From Nephrocerus scutellatus (Eukaryota > Arthropoda > Insecta > Diptera > Pipunculidae): 64,000 nt of DNA. Below, piece after piece: positions 1 to 10,029 of this stretch (within the stretch, counting starts at the first letter, position 1; each line of letters starts with the position of its first letter). Both the position numbers and the translations under genes were made by a program. The stretch is from NCBI GenBank assembly GCA_947095585.1, contig OX352765.1, forward strand, positions 64,481,425-64,545,424. The letters are read 5' to 3'. The notes beneath the pieces were generated by a model, which searched no databases, was not told the origin of the DNA, and worked only from the letters and a program-made list of their open reading frames with translations.

Positions 1-779
1 TATTTCTTTATGACTTTAGAAATAGTATGGAATTTAAGTTTCCGGTCATTTGTCCATCTTTTGTCAATTTCCTGAATTGCAGACATATGTATGTTCAGTA
101 GTGTAAACGAGTATATATCTATTCGTTATCATAAGAACTGGTTACAGTTTGACTTTAATCACCACATAATAGTCAAAGAAAATATAACTTTCCTGTATCT
201 AAGTTGAGTCTTGTATTATTGTTAATGGGCATATTATTGCTTTTTAAATATTATCAGCGTAAGAACTTCGATTGGCGGTAAGCCATCAGCAAAATAGGGG
301 GAATAACGTTAGCATTAATGCACGTGATGTAATTATTTTGACTGGTGGAAGTGAGATCGAACCTTAACGAGGTGTCCGCCGGTTCCCCAAAAGTGGATAA
401 GCTGAATGATCGGACAGGGTCCCCTTCAAAGTAAGCTCGATGCTAATCACCTCGCCCGTTAAAAAATGTTATTAGGGAACCCTCGGAAACACTGATTCAG
501 GAAGACGATCACAGAAACGAAAACGGCTAAAAGGTTAACTAATTTTCTCTTGCAACGTACGCTCACTGTATAGAGCTAAAACTGCTCAGTATCGAGCCGA
601 TACCTCTTTCTAATATAAAGCTGACATAACAGCAATCCAACGGATGCAGAGGATGAGGAGGCAGGTGTCTTACAAAAATCAGAATATGTATATTCTAGAT
701 GTCATGCAATACATCATGTGCTTGGGGTGTGCTTTCTAATCAGTAAAAGATACATATCCACCGTTACGAAGGAATACAA
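1..779. other. AT-rich stretch, nothing recognised
   Basis: I see no long open frame, RNA gene or recognisable element end. A less AT-rich patch at about 340-540 has no similarity I can name. The stretch leads into a LINE scrap, so its right part may be more decayed LINE sequence, but I could not follow the reading frame. Confidence 0.4.
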
Positions 780-1197
780 AACAAATTTAAAACGAGTCAG
801 AAATGATTGCAATGCCTATCTTCGGCGAGTCAAATTCACCTAAGACCAAAAATTGAGCAAAAAAAAACTAGAAAATCACAAAAGTAGTAAACATTTTTGG
901 TCATTCGTGAAACGAATTAAAAATACCAAAACTCAATTATAATGACATTCCAGTTGTCAGCTATAAGGACAAGGCCAAACAGTTTGCTGCGCATTTTGCA
1001 GCTAGCTCCACGCTTCCAGACTGTGCATTGATGCCGCCTGCACCTATGAGTATCAACTCCACTTTTCACGTGGAGCTCAAACATCTACGTATGTTAAGCA
1101 CGTTAAATTCTGACCTGGATAGCATAATAAAATAGGGAGAAAACAATCGAGTAGAATTTAACGCTTCTAAAATCCAATGCTCTCTCCTGCGAAATGT
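780..1197 (+). pseudogene. CR1/Jockey-like LINE fragment (ORF2 linker joined to late RT region)
   Basis: In broken plus-strand frames the translation gives the endonuclease-RT linker typical of CR1/Jockey-type LINEs: HFWSFVKRIKNTK near 890-925, then KDKAKQFAAHFAASSTLPDC near 965-1025. At about 1130-1190 it jumps to NNRVEFNASKIQCSLL, which in this family lies after the catalytic motif. The central RT motifs are therefore deleted. Stop codons and frame changes show a dead copy. The FAAHFAAS region recurs on the minus strand near 38590, so at least two pieces of one family are in the window. Family assignment is from remembered family features. Confidence 0.7.
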
Positions 1198-1394
1198 TTA
1201 GGTTTTCTAACCCGCTGCATGAAATATTTTACTCTGTGAGGAACAAAATACTTGTGGCCGAACTTTGTTCACACAAAACATGTAACATACTTCTTTCCAA
1301 AATTCTGGTCACCCTGTTGCACGGCAGTGCAGCCAACAGTCATAAGAAAATAGCATCACACCAACGTACTGGCCAATCAGAACGCAGCATGTCA

Positions 1395-1652
1395 GTCGGA
1401 ATCAAAACCTTCTCTATAGAAAGCCCACTCAATGCATACTAATGCTGTAAACCAATCCAAAACGCGTCTGTGTTTTGGAATGTGAATACAGTTTACAACA
1501 AATAAGTAGTCGCAAAGAGTGAGAAACGTAAGATGTGGTAGTGGGAAACAGAAAAATTTTATATGGATTTTGCTCTTTAGTTGATTACTAATTGGTTTAC
1601 AGCATTAGTATGCGTAGAGTTGGGCTTTCTATAGAGAAGGTTTTGATTCCGA
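1395..1652. repeat. inverted repeat, about 62-bp arms (fold-back/MITE-like)
   Basis: The arm at 1395-1456 is the near-perfect reverse complement of 1591-1652; both contain the GGCTTTCTATAGAGAAGG core and TTTACAGCATTAGTATG. About 135 bp lies between them. A third partial copy in direct orientation follows at 1663-1693. The structure could be a short non-autonomous fold-back transposon. No transposase or clear target duplication was seen. Confidence 0.75.
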
Positions 1653-1695
1653 TCGGAACAGTCGGGCTTTCTATAGAGAAGGTTTTGGTCGGAAT

Positions 1696-2264
1696 GTGGT
1701 CACGCAAAAGAGTATAATGCGTGAAACACAAACACGCTTTAACTTCGTCTTCGTCTGCGTTACGATGCATCCGCTTTGAATTTGCTTTGAATGACTTTTC
1801 TCGTACGAAATTTCTCAAATGAGTGTTCTGCCATTGTCAGCTGTAATTTTTTCTGGAATTTGTGTTTAATTTTTGTTTTGGAACGTATATTAAATAAAAA
1901 CTCCCGCTCCTCACCAGGTTTATTAATCGTTCTTCAAAACACATCATTAATTCTTCGTTTTCATCAATATTTTTCATCTCCATTTCAAAACGAATTTTCC
2001 CGCACAAAATAATTTTGTTTGTTGACGTTTTTTCGCAGCTGTTGAGCTGTCAGGCAAAGCAACACTTTCAACACTTTTGAACTAGAGCTTTCGTTTGGAG
2101 TCACGTTACGTTACGTTTTTCTTTACGTTTGCCAAACGAAACGTTGAAGCCGAAGCTACATTGTGTTAGGAAGCATTGAATTCGTATGGCTGAACTCGTA
2201 AACGTCAGGCGAAGACAAAGCTGAAGCGTGTTTGTGTTTCCCGCATAAAAGGGCGATCACGCAA
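1696..2264. repeat. second, diverged inverted repeat
   Basis: Positions 1696-1763 (GAAACACAAACACGCTT core) match, with several mismatches, the reverse complement of 2201-2264. It lies directly outside the 1395-1652 inverted repeat, so the two may form one composite fold-back element of about 0.9 kb. The interior (1764-2200) is AT-rich with no gene. Confidence 0.6.
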
Positions 2265-2306
2265 GCAGTCGCTCTCTTCTCACGGGTGTTGTCAAGATCA
2301 CTCCTT

Positions 2307-2755
2307 GGCGGGTTGTTGCGTTGATACACAAGAGCATTTCGCTGCCACCATTTATGTGCACTTTTCTTTGCCAATTTCGTCGTCGTATGACGTAGCATCG
2401 CTGCTTGTTTGACCCGCGGGTTGTTGCGCTGATATACAGAACATTTCGCTGCCACCATTTCTCTGCACTTTTCTCTGCCAACGTCGTCGTCGTATGATGT
2501 AGCATCGCTGCTTGTTTGACCGGCGGGTTGTTGCGTTGATACACAAGAGAATTTCGCTGCCACCATTTCTGTGCACTTTTCTCTGCCAACGTCGTTGTCG
2601 TATGACGAAGCATCGCTGCTTGTTTGACCGGCGGGTTATTACGTTGATACACTACAGCATTTCGCTGTAATTATTTCTGTGCACTCTTCTCTGTCAACGT
2701 CGTCGTCGTATGACGTAGCATCGTTGCTTGTTTGATCGACGGGTTGTTGCGTCGC
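2307..2755. repeat. 108-bp minisatellite, about 4.2 units
   Basis: Units start at 2307, 2415, 2522, 2630 and 2738, giving spacings of 108, 107, 108 and 108 bp. Each carries GGGTTGTTGCG, CATTTCGCTGCCACCATT, a TCTGCCAACGTCGTCGTCG segment and GCATCGCTGCTTGTTTGA. The last unit breaks off after about 18 bp. Overlapping minus-strand frames of 60-136 codons through the array are artefacts of the repeat, since the period is a multiple of three. Confidence 0.9.
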
Positions 2756-2810
2756 TGCTAGCCCTTCATGGCTAACCAGACATCGTAAACCGAACAGTTT
2801 AATTATCTCG

Positions 2811-3020
2811 TACAGGCTCACACCTCAAGCTCACGCGCTCAGGCTCGTGTCACTTAAGTCACGTCTTACTCGTCAAGGCTCACGTCAGGACCCACGTCCT
2901 CAAGGCTCGCAACAGGCTCACGCGCTCAGGCTCACGTCACCCAAGTTCTCGTCCTACTCATGAAGGCTCATGTCGCTCAAGTTTACGCACTACTCGTAAA
3001 GGCCCACGTCATCAAGGCTC
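2811..3020. repeat. short degenerate repeat of GGCTCACGTC-type words
   Basis: The words CAAGGCTCACGTC, CAGGCTCACGCGCTC and close variants recur about ten times with irregular spacing, mostly about 12-30 bp. It directly follows the 108-bp array but does not share its sequence. Confidence 0.7.
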
Positions 3021-3599
3021 GCTTAGAACGTTAATTACCCTTTCCATGCATTAAGCTGAGTAAGCGGCGTATGGAAATTCTAATGAACTAATGAGGTCGT
3101 TGAGGAAATAAATATGTCAACGCAGCAGCACAGGTGAGCGAACCCAAAAACACTTGACGCGGTCGGTCATATATTACATACGTACATACATACACTATCC
3201 TGATAAAGCGATATTACGTAAAATATGAATATCGATGAGTAGGCATTCCAGAGTCGATGTATGGTCAAAAATCATTCAATTATTTTTGTATAAAAGAAAG
3301 GAAAATTTACTGAATAAAATCACTTTTTAAGTTTAGCTTCAAACTAAAACATTGAGTTTTTGGGGATTATAGTTCGCTAATGTATTTTTTTCCCCCAAAA
3401 AAATACATCCTTTCCTTTGTTCCAATAATGGCCACAAACGTTCACGGGTTTCAAAGCAAAATGCCAACTTCAAACAATTATTGTAATTTATTAAATATTT
3501 TAAACAACAGGTTCACGAGTTACAAGGATAATAAATATCTTTTAAAACAACCCAGACAATAAACTTTTTAACTAGACCGATATAAAAAACAATGATGGC
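3021..3599. other. AT-rich spacer, nothing recognised
   Basis: Contains a short ACATACGTACATACATACA tract near 3176. A 60-codon frame near 3380 has no recognisable domain and is not called. Confidence 0.4.
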
Positions 3600-3799
3600 G
3601 TCTCAATTTAATTTTTAATTTTTGTTAAGCGTAACCAACGTGGACTCTTCGACTGCTCAGAAACGAATGCCTGGTGTTTTCTTCTCTCACTCGCACGGTG
3701 GTGAGAAAAATGAAATACGCTTCGAGTATCGAAAACCGTATTTAAACGATCATTGGAAAAGGAAAGGAGGTTTTTACGTTATCACTTTAAGGTGACGCC
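3600..3799 (-). repeat. 3' LTR of the CsRn1-type element
   Basis: About 200 bp matching 6466-6658 over the full length, with a 7-bp extra TTTTAAT-like repeat near 3608. In plus orientation it runs from GTCTCAATTTAAT to AAGGTGACGCC. High identity between the LTRs suggests a fairly recent insertion. Confidence 0.85.
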
Positions 3800-3834
3800 T
3801 ACTCCCCTTCCAGTGAGGACGCGAACGATACAAG

Positions 3835-4323
3835 TTAACGAAAACGCGCCGGTGTAATTACAGCTCTAACACTTCGGGAACTAGCCGGAATCAATCTAGT
3901 TTCCGGCACTGGATTGAACGTAACTTTCTTTTTGGACCGCGAAACCCCCGAATCCAGTCCGACAAATATTGAGGGATTCAAAGGTTTATATTCTCTTAAT
4001 GCTAGAACACGATCAGGAGCTGGCTTTATTCCCGATTGATTAATTATGTGACCGAGAAATTTTACTTCGGATTTCGCAAAAACACATTTTCCAACATTGA
4101 TGACTAAGTCGTAATCAAGGAAACGAGTGAATACAATCTCAATATGTTTCAAATGCTCTTCCAGATTTTTAGAAGCTATAAGTACATCATCAATGTAAGG
4201 AAAAACGAAATTCAATCCATCTAAAACGGTATGTATAAACCTCTGAAAAGTTTGGGCCGCATTATGCAACCCGAATGTCATTCGATTGAATTTGAATGAT
4301 CCAAAAGGTGTACATAAGGTCAT
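3835..4323 (-). pseudogene. RT core fused to pol C-terminus (CsRn1-type)
   Basis: The 162-codon frame carries RT palm motifs PFGSFKFNRMTFGL and YIDDVLIAS (catalytic YxDD), then LGHIINQSGIKP. After LREYKPL it switches to a tail (FVGLDSGVSRSKKKVTF) like the very end of CsRn1-clade pol. About 2 kb encoding RNase H and integrase is therefore deleted with the frame kept open. An in-frame stop immediately before the frame's first codon separates it from upstream RT. Domain assignments are by family resemblance. Confidence 0.8.
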
Positions 4324-4466
4324 TTAAGGAATATCGGTTGGCTCAACTGGTATTTGGTGGTATGCTCTAACCAAATCTATCGTTGAGAAAATACTACAAC
4401 TATCCAACGGATAAGTGAAATCCTGGATATGTGGGAAAGAATAAACATCCGGCAGAGTAATAGCGT

Positions 4467-5220
4467 TCAATGCCCGATAATCTCCGCAAGGTCTCCAGCT
4501 GCCTTCTTAGGTACCACATGTAAAGGACTAGACCAAGTACCTTTAGTGCGAGGGCAATAGCCTAATTCAATCAAACGTTCGAACTCTTTTTTAGCCGAAA
4601 TGATTTTTTTAGCTGATAATCTACGAACTTTAGCCTTAACAGGAGGACCTTTTGTGATAATGTGGTGTGTTACAAGATGCTTCACCGGTTTAGTTCCTGA
4701 TGTTTCGATAGTTATTTGTCTAAATTTTTTAAACAAAGGATATACCGGTGAATTTTTAATCGAATCAGACACGACAGAGATTGAATTTTCCGTATAAGAA
4801 ATTAGCTTTCCAGTAACGAATCTTGTGGAGGTGGGATCAATAAGGCGACGATTTTTAATGTCTACTAATAATCCAAATTTTCCCAAATTTTTCCAAAAAA
4901 TCTGCACCTAAAATGGGTCGAGATACATCGGCTAATATGAAATTCCATTGAAATTTCTTCTTTAAACCAAAATTTAAATTAAGCGCTAAGGACCCAAAAG
5001 TATTTATAGGAGTATCATTCGCAGCAAAAAGAGGCAAGTTACCTAAATGCTGTTTCTTAATGGAAACGGTTGCAGGAAGTACAGAAACATCCGCTCCAGT
5101 ATCAATTAAAAACTTTCGTTTGCTTAAAGGGTCCCATAAGACTAAGCGACTTTGGTGCTGGCCGCTGTCACATGTCGCTAACTGTGACTGGCCTATTGGT
5201 TTAACTTTGCGAACTGGCAT
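4467..5220 (-). pseudogene. protease and N-terminal RT (CsRn1-type pol)
   Basis: The frame at 5220-4855 has the aspartic protease site LIDTGADVSVLPA and the second protease segment ILGADFLEKFG. The frame at 4907-4467 continues with the linker and RT fingers ([28 protein letters not shown]). One frameshift near 4880 lies between protease and RT, another near 4485 before the CGDYRALN region. The frame overlaps gag by 28 bp, as expected for a pol reached by frameshifting. Confidence 0.8.
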
Positions 5221-6002
5221 TTATCAGGATCTCCACATTTATTTGCTTTAGTGCCAAAACGAAAATGATACCAGCAAAACTTTTTTTCATTAGATACCGA
5301 AGTAGACCTATTAGCTAATCTGCCGCGCGAAGAAGATCTTTCTCTTTTGACAAGATGATTAGAACAACAAGGCGTGTTAGCTCGAGACAAATGAAGTACA
5401 GAAGGAGAATTACCAACTTGGTTTAAACTATAGTTGATTGATGGTAAAACGTCGCTAATTTTATCAGCTAAACCAGCTACTTTATCTAAACTTTCATTGC
5501 TGACCGCTAAAATTGCCTGCATCTCGCGAGGCAATTGCTGTAACCAAATATTACGCAAAGCCTGATCTGAAAGATCCTTATTGCTAGCCATACGCATTGC
5601 TGACAAAAGCTGACTGGGTTTTTGTTCGCCTAATACCATGCCTCCTAACAACCGTTGTAAACGAGCAGCGTCACACTCAGTTAAATGAGTAATCAATTTG
5701 TTGCGAATATAAGGGTACTTGTCGATATCTGGAGGATTCTCAAGTATTTCATTAACGATTTTGAGGTAACGTTCCTCAAGGGCTCCTACGACATAATAAA
5801 ATTGAGTCTGATAATCAACAATACCAGACGTTTTAAATTGTGCTTCAATACTATGGAACCAAAGACGAGGGCTCGAAGTCCAGAAAGGGGGCAATTTAGT
5901 AGCCACACGATCAATACGGGCCGTTGTACCATCAGCAATAGGTAGAGACTGCGATTTAACCGATATGTCGGACTTTCCTATCTCATTAGATGGGGTAGCC
6001 AT
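5193..6002 (-). CDS. gag: gag of CsRn1-type element
   Basis: An intact frame of 269 residues. The N-terminus is a charged leader followed by the capsid motif LPPFWTSSPRLWFHSIEAQF, with EKPSQLL/IWLQQLPREMQAIL further on, characteristic of CsRn1/Kabuki gags. The C-terminus holds FCWYHFRFGTKANKC, the unusual CHHC-type nucleocapsid. The start at 6002 (MATPSNEIG) is the first Met of the frame and lies about 460 bp from the 5' LTR. This is the only intact gene of the element; it would package RNA into particles but has no complete pol partner here. Confidence 0.85.
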   Translation of the reverse strand: MATPSNEIGKSDISVKSQSLPIADGTTARIDRVATKLPPFWTSSPRLWFHSIEAQFKTSGIVDYQTQFYYVVGALEERYLKIVNEILENPPDIDKYPYIRNKLITHLTECDAARLQRLLGGMVLGEQKPSQLLSAMRMASNKDLSDQALRNIWLQQLPREMQAILAVSNESLDKVAGLADKISDVLPSINYSLNQVGNSPSVLHLSRANTPCCSNHLVKRERSSSRGRLANRSTSVSNEKKFCWYHFRFGTKANKCGDPDKCQFAKLNQ

Positions 6003-6465
6003 TTTAGAAAACGATCGCGTTATAAGTTAAAACGAAATGAAACGAACGAACGTGCGAGAAAAAGAAAAGAACATCGACGCAAATCGTTACGTAGAAAAAT
6101 TTAACCGTTAACCACGACGCGCAAATTGAGTGCCAAAATTACCGCTTTTACTAACGTACAAATATATAAATTGTTAATGTATATATAATGAAAAAGTACA
6201 AAAGAATAAATTTTTCAAAAAGGTAATTCGGAATGAAATGAATAATATAAGTAATGTTATGATTAATATAGTTATTTATGAAATTAATTAAAATAAGTTT
6301 AAGATTTAATAAACTTAAAGTAATAATAATAATTCTGCCACTGTGTCACTGGTTAAATGTACTTATTGTACATGCTGCTGCTGTCGAAAATTGCTTGGTT
6401 GAACAATGCGTCCCAAAATATATTTAAAAATTCTGTTGTTGTTGTTCAGGGTGTTGCTGACACCC
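6003..6465 (-). other. 5' leader of the CsRn1-type element
   Basis: AT-rich untranslated leader between 5' LTR and gag. I could not recognise a tRNA-complementary primer site at the LTR edge. A 68-codon plus frame overlapping 6357-6563 spans leader and LTR and is not a gene. Confidence 0.5.
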
Positions 6466-6658
6466 GTCTCAATTTAATTTTTGTTAAGCGTAACCAACGT
6501 GGACTCTTCGACTGCTCAGAAACGAATGCCTGGTGTTTTCTTCTCTCACTCGCACGGTGGTGAAAAAAATGAAATACGGTTCGAGTATCGAAAACCGTAT
6601 TTAAACGATTATTGGAAAAGGAAAGGAGGTTTTTACGTTATCACTTTAAGGTGACGCC
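6466..6658 (-). repeat. 5' LTR of the CsRn1-type element
   Basis: 193 bp, the partner of 3600-3799. Differences are few: a 7-bp indel and scattered substitutions such as GGTGAAAAAAATG versus GGTGAGAAAAATG. Minus-strand gag begins downstream, which fixes this as the 5' copy. Confidence 0.85.
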
Positions 6659-6958
6659 ACAAGTTTTTAATTTTAAAATTCTTTGAAACCATTCGATATT
6701 CTGACGCCCTAGAGAGTCATTGTTAATAACAATGGACCTCAAACTAATAAAAATTACGAAACAATGAACTATGGACAATTATATTAGTATTAATAATAAT
6801 TCTAGGTTTAAATTATATCCGTAGAATACTAAGCAGGAAAGTTAACAACATCATAAAAAAAAGAGATTATAAAACAGAATGTAATAGGAAGGCGGTTATC
6901 GGTATAAAGAGTAATTTAATTTAATAACGCAAAAAAAACGTTTTTTTTTCTCTTTCTT
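6659..6958 (+). other. AT-rich leader before a gag scrap
   Basis: No confident gene. One frame encodes a short hydrophobic run (LVLIIILGLNYI) followed by basic residues, ending near 6922. It is too short and isolated to call. Probably the untranslated leader of the errantiviral fragment that follows. Confidence 0.35.
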
Positions 6959-7910
6959 ATGGAAAAGCTCGGTTCTTTTATTGAATATCTTTACAATAAA
7001 GACTTTCTAAACAGTATAGAATTCTATTATGACACACTTTCCCCAACCGCAAAACAAACTTTAATAAAATTCCTACTAAAATGCAAAATCCAAGGCAGGG
7101 CACTCACCGAGTTGGGAAGCCAAAAACCAGAAGATTTTGCACAACTAAAAAATATCTTACGAAAAAATGCGGACCAAAGGAAACCATAGAGCTTATACAA
7201 ACAAAACTAAGTAGAACTCATCAGGGAAACCGACATATACGAGAATTCGTAACGAACATTGAGACACTAGTAACGAAAATTACAGAACTAGAAGTTGCTT
7301 GCCATGGTGAAAGCACCAAATGCTTATAAATGATCGTAGAGGATTAGCATTCCTGAAAAAGTGGATAAATGACAGACAGACAGACAGAGGACAAAATTCT
7401 AGAGGACGTAACGGCAATAACATGACTCACAATTACAACTCCAACCAAAATAGCAATAATAGATTAATCCCACAGAACAATTCTGGTCACTGCTATAGAT
7501 CATGCTACCAAATACCAACTACCGACAGGGTTACGAAAACCAGAACTATGTCCCGAATAGTGATAGATATCACTGTAATAATCATAATAGTAAGATAAAC
7601 AATGGTAACCCAACTAGCAACCCAAGGGTGAGGGTGTTGGGAAACGAACAACCCACCGAGGGGACAGCCGACCCTTCGGATGGGAGTCTATAAATCCCAA
7701 TATACCAAGCACCATATTAACGACGGAGATTGAAAACTGCCTTTACGGACAAATAAAATTAAACAATAACAAAGTCATACGATGCCTACTAGACACCGGG
7801 GCATAAATTTGCGTAATTAAAAGTTCCGTAGTTGAGGAAATTATACCAATAGAAGAAAGATATAGTACCACCATTATAGGTATAGCAGGAAACCTACGTT
7901 CCAAGGGCAC
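6959..7910 (+). pseudogene. errantivirus-like gag and start of protease, broken
   Basis: The frame at 6959-7189 reads LIKFLLKCKIQGRALTELGS, a conserved capsid motif of gypsy/17.6-type gags. After a frameshift near 7165 it continues as ETIELIQTKLSRTHQGNRHI. An Asn-rich tail (7380-7640) follows in shifting frames. At about 7780-7805 a protease start, CLLDTGA, appears, immediately followed by a stop. Homology ends near 7910, so everything from the protease on is absent. At least three frameshifts make it a pseudogene. No matching LTR was found beside it. Confidence 0.75.
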
Positions 7911-7993
7911 CTGTACAAGCACGATTTTTTATTATTAATTTCTATTTCTATTTCAGATGGTGTGGTCATCTATCGCGAACGTTATCCTTGGGG
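7911..7993. other. fragment continuous with the ribozyme-bearing sequence after 13664
   Basis: This stretch, plus CGCG at 7994-7997, is the left flank of the errantivirus insertion. Removing 7998-13668 joins it to GTCGTCTATACTC and the hammerhead motif. It starts with a pyrimidine-rich TTTCTATTTCTATTTCAG that resembles an intron acceptor, but no coding context was found. Confidence 0.5.
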
Positions 7994-7997
7994 CGCG

Positions 7998-8381
7998 ACT
8001 TATGTTTCTGACTTGAAACGTTACTTAAAAAAAAGAGAATCGATCACTTTGAACAATACTTGAGTTTATTATGCGTCTTATACAAATTCATACTAACTAT
8101 TTATAATAAAAATTATGCTTAACATTGCATTATCAATTAAGTTCACATTATTCGTTATTGCTAAATTGACACTATCTGATATTGTTAAATTGACATTATT
8201 GGTTATTGTTATTATTAACTGCCTAATTGACATTATTTGATTTCGCCTATTGCTTTGTTTGCCGGATGTGCAATCAGGTCACCTGCCTCGATCGTTGAAC
8301 TGCTGTTGTTGCTGCGTTTTGTGGTGTCAGCGTCTCGTTTGGTTTTGGCAGTGGAGTATTGGTGGGTTGACGGAGTTAACT
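7998..8381 (-). repeat. 3' LTR of errantivirus copy 1
   Basis: 384 bp, aligned end to end with 13279-13664. On the minus strand it starts AGTTAACTCCGTC, as gypsy-group LTRs often do, and ends ACATAAGT. The interior carries repeated AATTGACATTAT words. The inner boundary joins env remnant sequence directly without a polypurine tract, so a deletion ended at or near the LTR edge. Confidence 0.9.
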
Positions 8382-8685
8382 GTGTTAGATACTGAATTCT
8401 TTGCTCATTGTACAATATGTATGGTTTCGTGTCTTTTTCTTTCGGTTTATTGATTGGTAGTAGTAGTAAGTTGTACATAGTATAGTTTTCGGTGGAAAGG
8501 ATTGGGACTTGGATGTTAAATATAATGTTGGATGAATTGTAATAGGCTTGAAGTTTAATGATTTCGTACAAATGTTCCTTAGATATCACGTTTTTAGATT
8601 TATTATTAACAATTTGAAAAATTTCGTTCAGTTCTACAGGGTTTAATATGTTTCTTGAAATAATATTAAGTTTTGCTTGTGTCAT
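8233..8685 (-). pseudogene. env remnant reading into the LTR
   Basis: The first two thirds of this 150-codon frame resemble the C-terminal half of errantiviral Env ectodomains (AKLNIISRNILNPVELNEI, then EIIKLQAYYNSSNIIF). From about 8381 it is translated LTR, so the last 50 residues are not genuine Env. The signal peptide, furin site, fusion peptide and membrane anchor are absent. The sequence between 8686 and 9190 is AT-rich and too broken to assign. Confidence 0.7.
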
Positions 8686-9192
8686 TTTGCTATTTCTTTT
8701 AGATGGTTTGCAAGTAAGTCAATATTATAATTAATTTGGTTGAGGTATATTGTTCCTGAACAACATCCTCGATTTGTTTTATTTTGTTTACATTTTTGTA
8801 ACATAAATTTTTAAATATTTATTTGTTCTTTGTAAATGTGTTCGGTTATGTTATAAATTTTTTTTTTATTTGATTATTAAATAGTAGTTGGTTTACTGGA
8901 GCAGCGTTAAACTGTTCTTTACTTTCAAGTAAATTTACGTTTTTTCATAATCCTAGCTTTATGGATTTTTGATTGGAAGTAGTTTGGAGAGTAATATCGT
9001 TATCGTCTTTAACCCTATGTTTTGAAAATTATGCAGTTATTTTATTTCTCTTACTGTCTTTTGTAAATACTATATCATTTTCTTTTGTTTGTTCCGGTTC
9101 TTGTCTGTCTAGGTTGATTCTATCTTTTCTTTTAGTCGTGTCGTCATCTAATTTTTGTTTTATCGCTAGATATAATTTTTCTTGAAACACGT

Positions 9193-10029
9193 TTAGTTTT
9201 TTAGATACTCGTGTTCGCCGTTGTATTGTATATTGGTTTTGAATTTGTATGTTCTGCCATGATAGAGCTCAAAAGGGGTATGTTTCGTTGCTGAATGTAT
9301 TGAATTATTGTATGTTAGTAGGGTTTCGGTCAAAATTTCGTCATGATCGAGGTCAAGTTTTTTTTCTTTTCTTTTTGCTAATATGAGGCGGTAGATTTCG
9401 GTTAGGGTGAAATGCAATCTCTCAACTGGTGCGTTGCTTGTGGATTGCTGAAATGAGGTAGTGTGTTGTTCCATACTAAATTGTTTGCAGAATTCTGTAA
9501 ATATTATGCTTGAAAATTCGGCGCCTTGATCGCAGACAAGTTTTCTAGGGATTCCATAGTGACTTAAGAAATGCTTAAGGGATTTTAGGACTGATAGACT
9601 TGATCTGTCTGATAATGTGTATGCTGCGGCGAATTTCGATAATTTATCGACTACTGTTAATATCTGTTTGTGGTTGATGGAGTATATGTCGATGTGGACA
9701 ATGTCTAAGGGTTTGAGGGGAGTTTCTGTTTTCTTGAATTTCTGGGGGTGCCTGTTGTATTTGAGGGTTGTGCACTTTTCGCAGTTGTTAATTATTTGTG
9801 ATATTTTATTTTTAATGAAAGGGATATAGAATTTTCTTCTTAGGTGATGGAAAGTTTCATTTATACCTCTATGATTACTGTTTACGTGATAGGCTCTAAT
9901 TACTTGGTCCTGTTCGTCGTTGTTCGTTATATCCTCGAGCAGTATAGTGCATCTCCAAATTTTGAAGAGTTTACTGTGTGAAAAGTGTTTGGAATATGTA
10001 GTTTGTACTATCATCTGTATAGACAACAC
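9193..10029 (-). CDS. pol: integrase domain of errantivirus copy 1 (partial pol)
   Basis: A 278-codon open frame holding a complete integrase. HHCC zinc domain: H..NHRGI and CEKCTTLKY near residues 47-86. Catalytic D,D,E triad in [21 protein letters not shown] and [11 protein letters not shown]. It stops after NGEHEYLKN, and the C-terminal tail continues in another frame to about 9000 (KLYLAIKQKLDDDTTKRKDR). The domain looks functional by its residues, but the rest of pol is broken. The first Met is not a natural start; in life this is the C-terminal part of the Gag-Pol polyprotein. Confidence 0.85.
   Translation of the reverse strand: MLSIQMIVQTTYSKHFSHSKLFKIWRCTILLEDITNNDEQDQVIRAYHVNSNHRGINETFHHLRRKFYIPFIKNKISQIINNCEKCTTLKYNRHPQKFKKTETPLKPLDIVHIDIYSINHKQILTVVDKLSKFAAAYTLSDRSSLSVLKSLKHFLSHYGIPRKLVCDQGAEFSSIIFTEFCKQFSMEQHTTSFQQSTSNAPVERLHFTLTEIYRLILAKRKEKKLDLDHDEILTETLLTYNNSIHSATKHTPFELYHGRTYKFKTNIQYNGEHEYLKN

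Larger units (their letters stand above)
3600..6658 (-). mobile_element. CsRn1-clade Ty3/Gypsy retrotransposon, internally deleted
   Basis: Two LTRs in the same orientation (3600-3799 and 6466-6658) bracket gag and partial pol on the minus strand. The total of about 3.06 kb is roughly 60% of a normal element. The gag type and the CHHC-like WYHFRFG nucleocapsid motif place it with the CsRn1/Kabuki group. RNase H and most of the integrase are missing: the RT frame jumps directly to the extreme C-terminus of pol. It also has frameshifts and one in-frame stop, so it is non-autonomous. Near the minus-strand 3' LTR a purine run (GGGGAGTAGG) is a plausible polypurine tract. Confidence 0.85.

Noticed and set aside
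2156..2652. Minus-strand frames of 131 and 136 codons as a repeat protein gene
   Set aside because: They exist in several phases of the same 108-bp minisatellite, which is expected when the period is a multiple of three. No start or composition supports coding.
8233..8381. Env C-terminus of errantivirus 1 as genuine coding inside the LTR
   Set aside because: The frame enters the LTR by deletion; no polypurine tract or membrane anchor precedes it.
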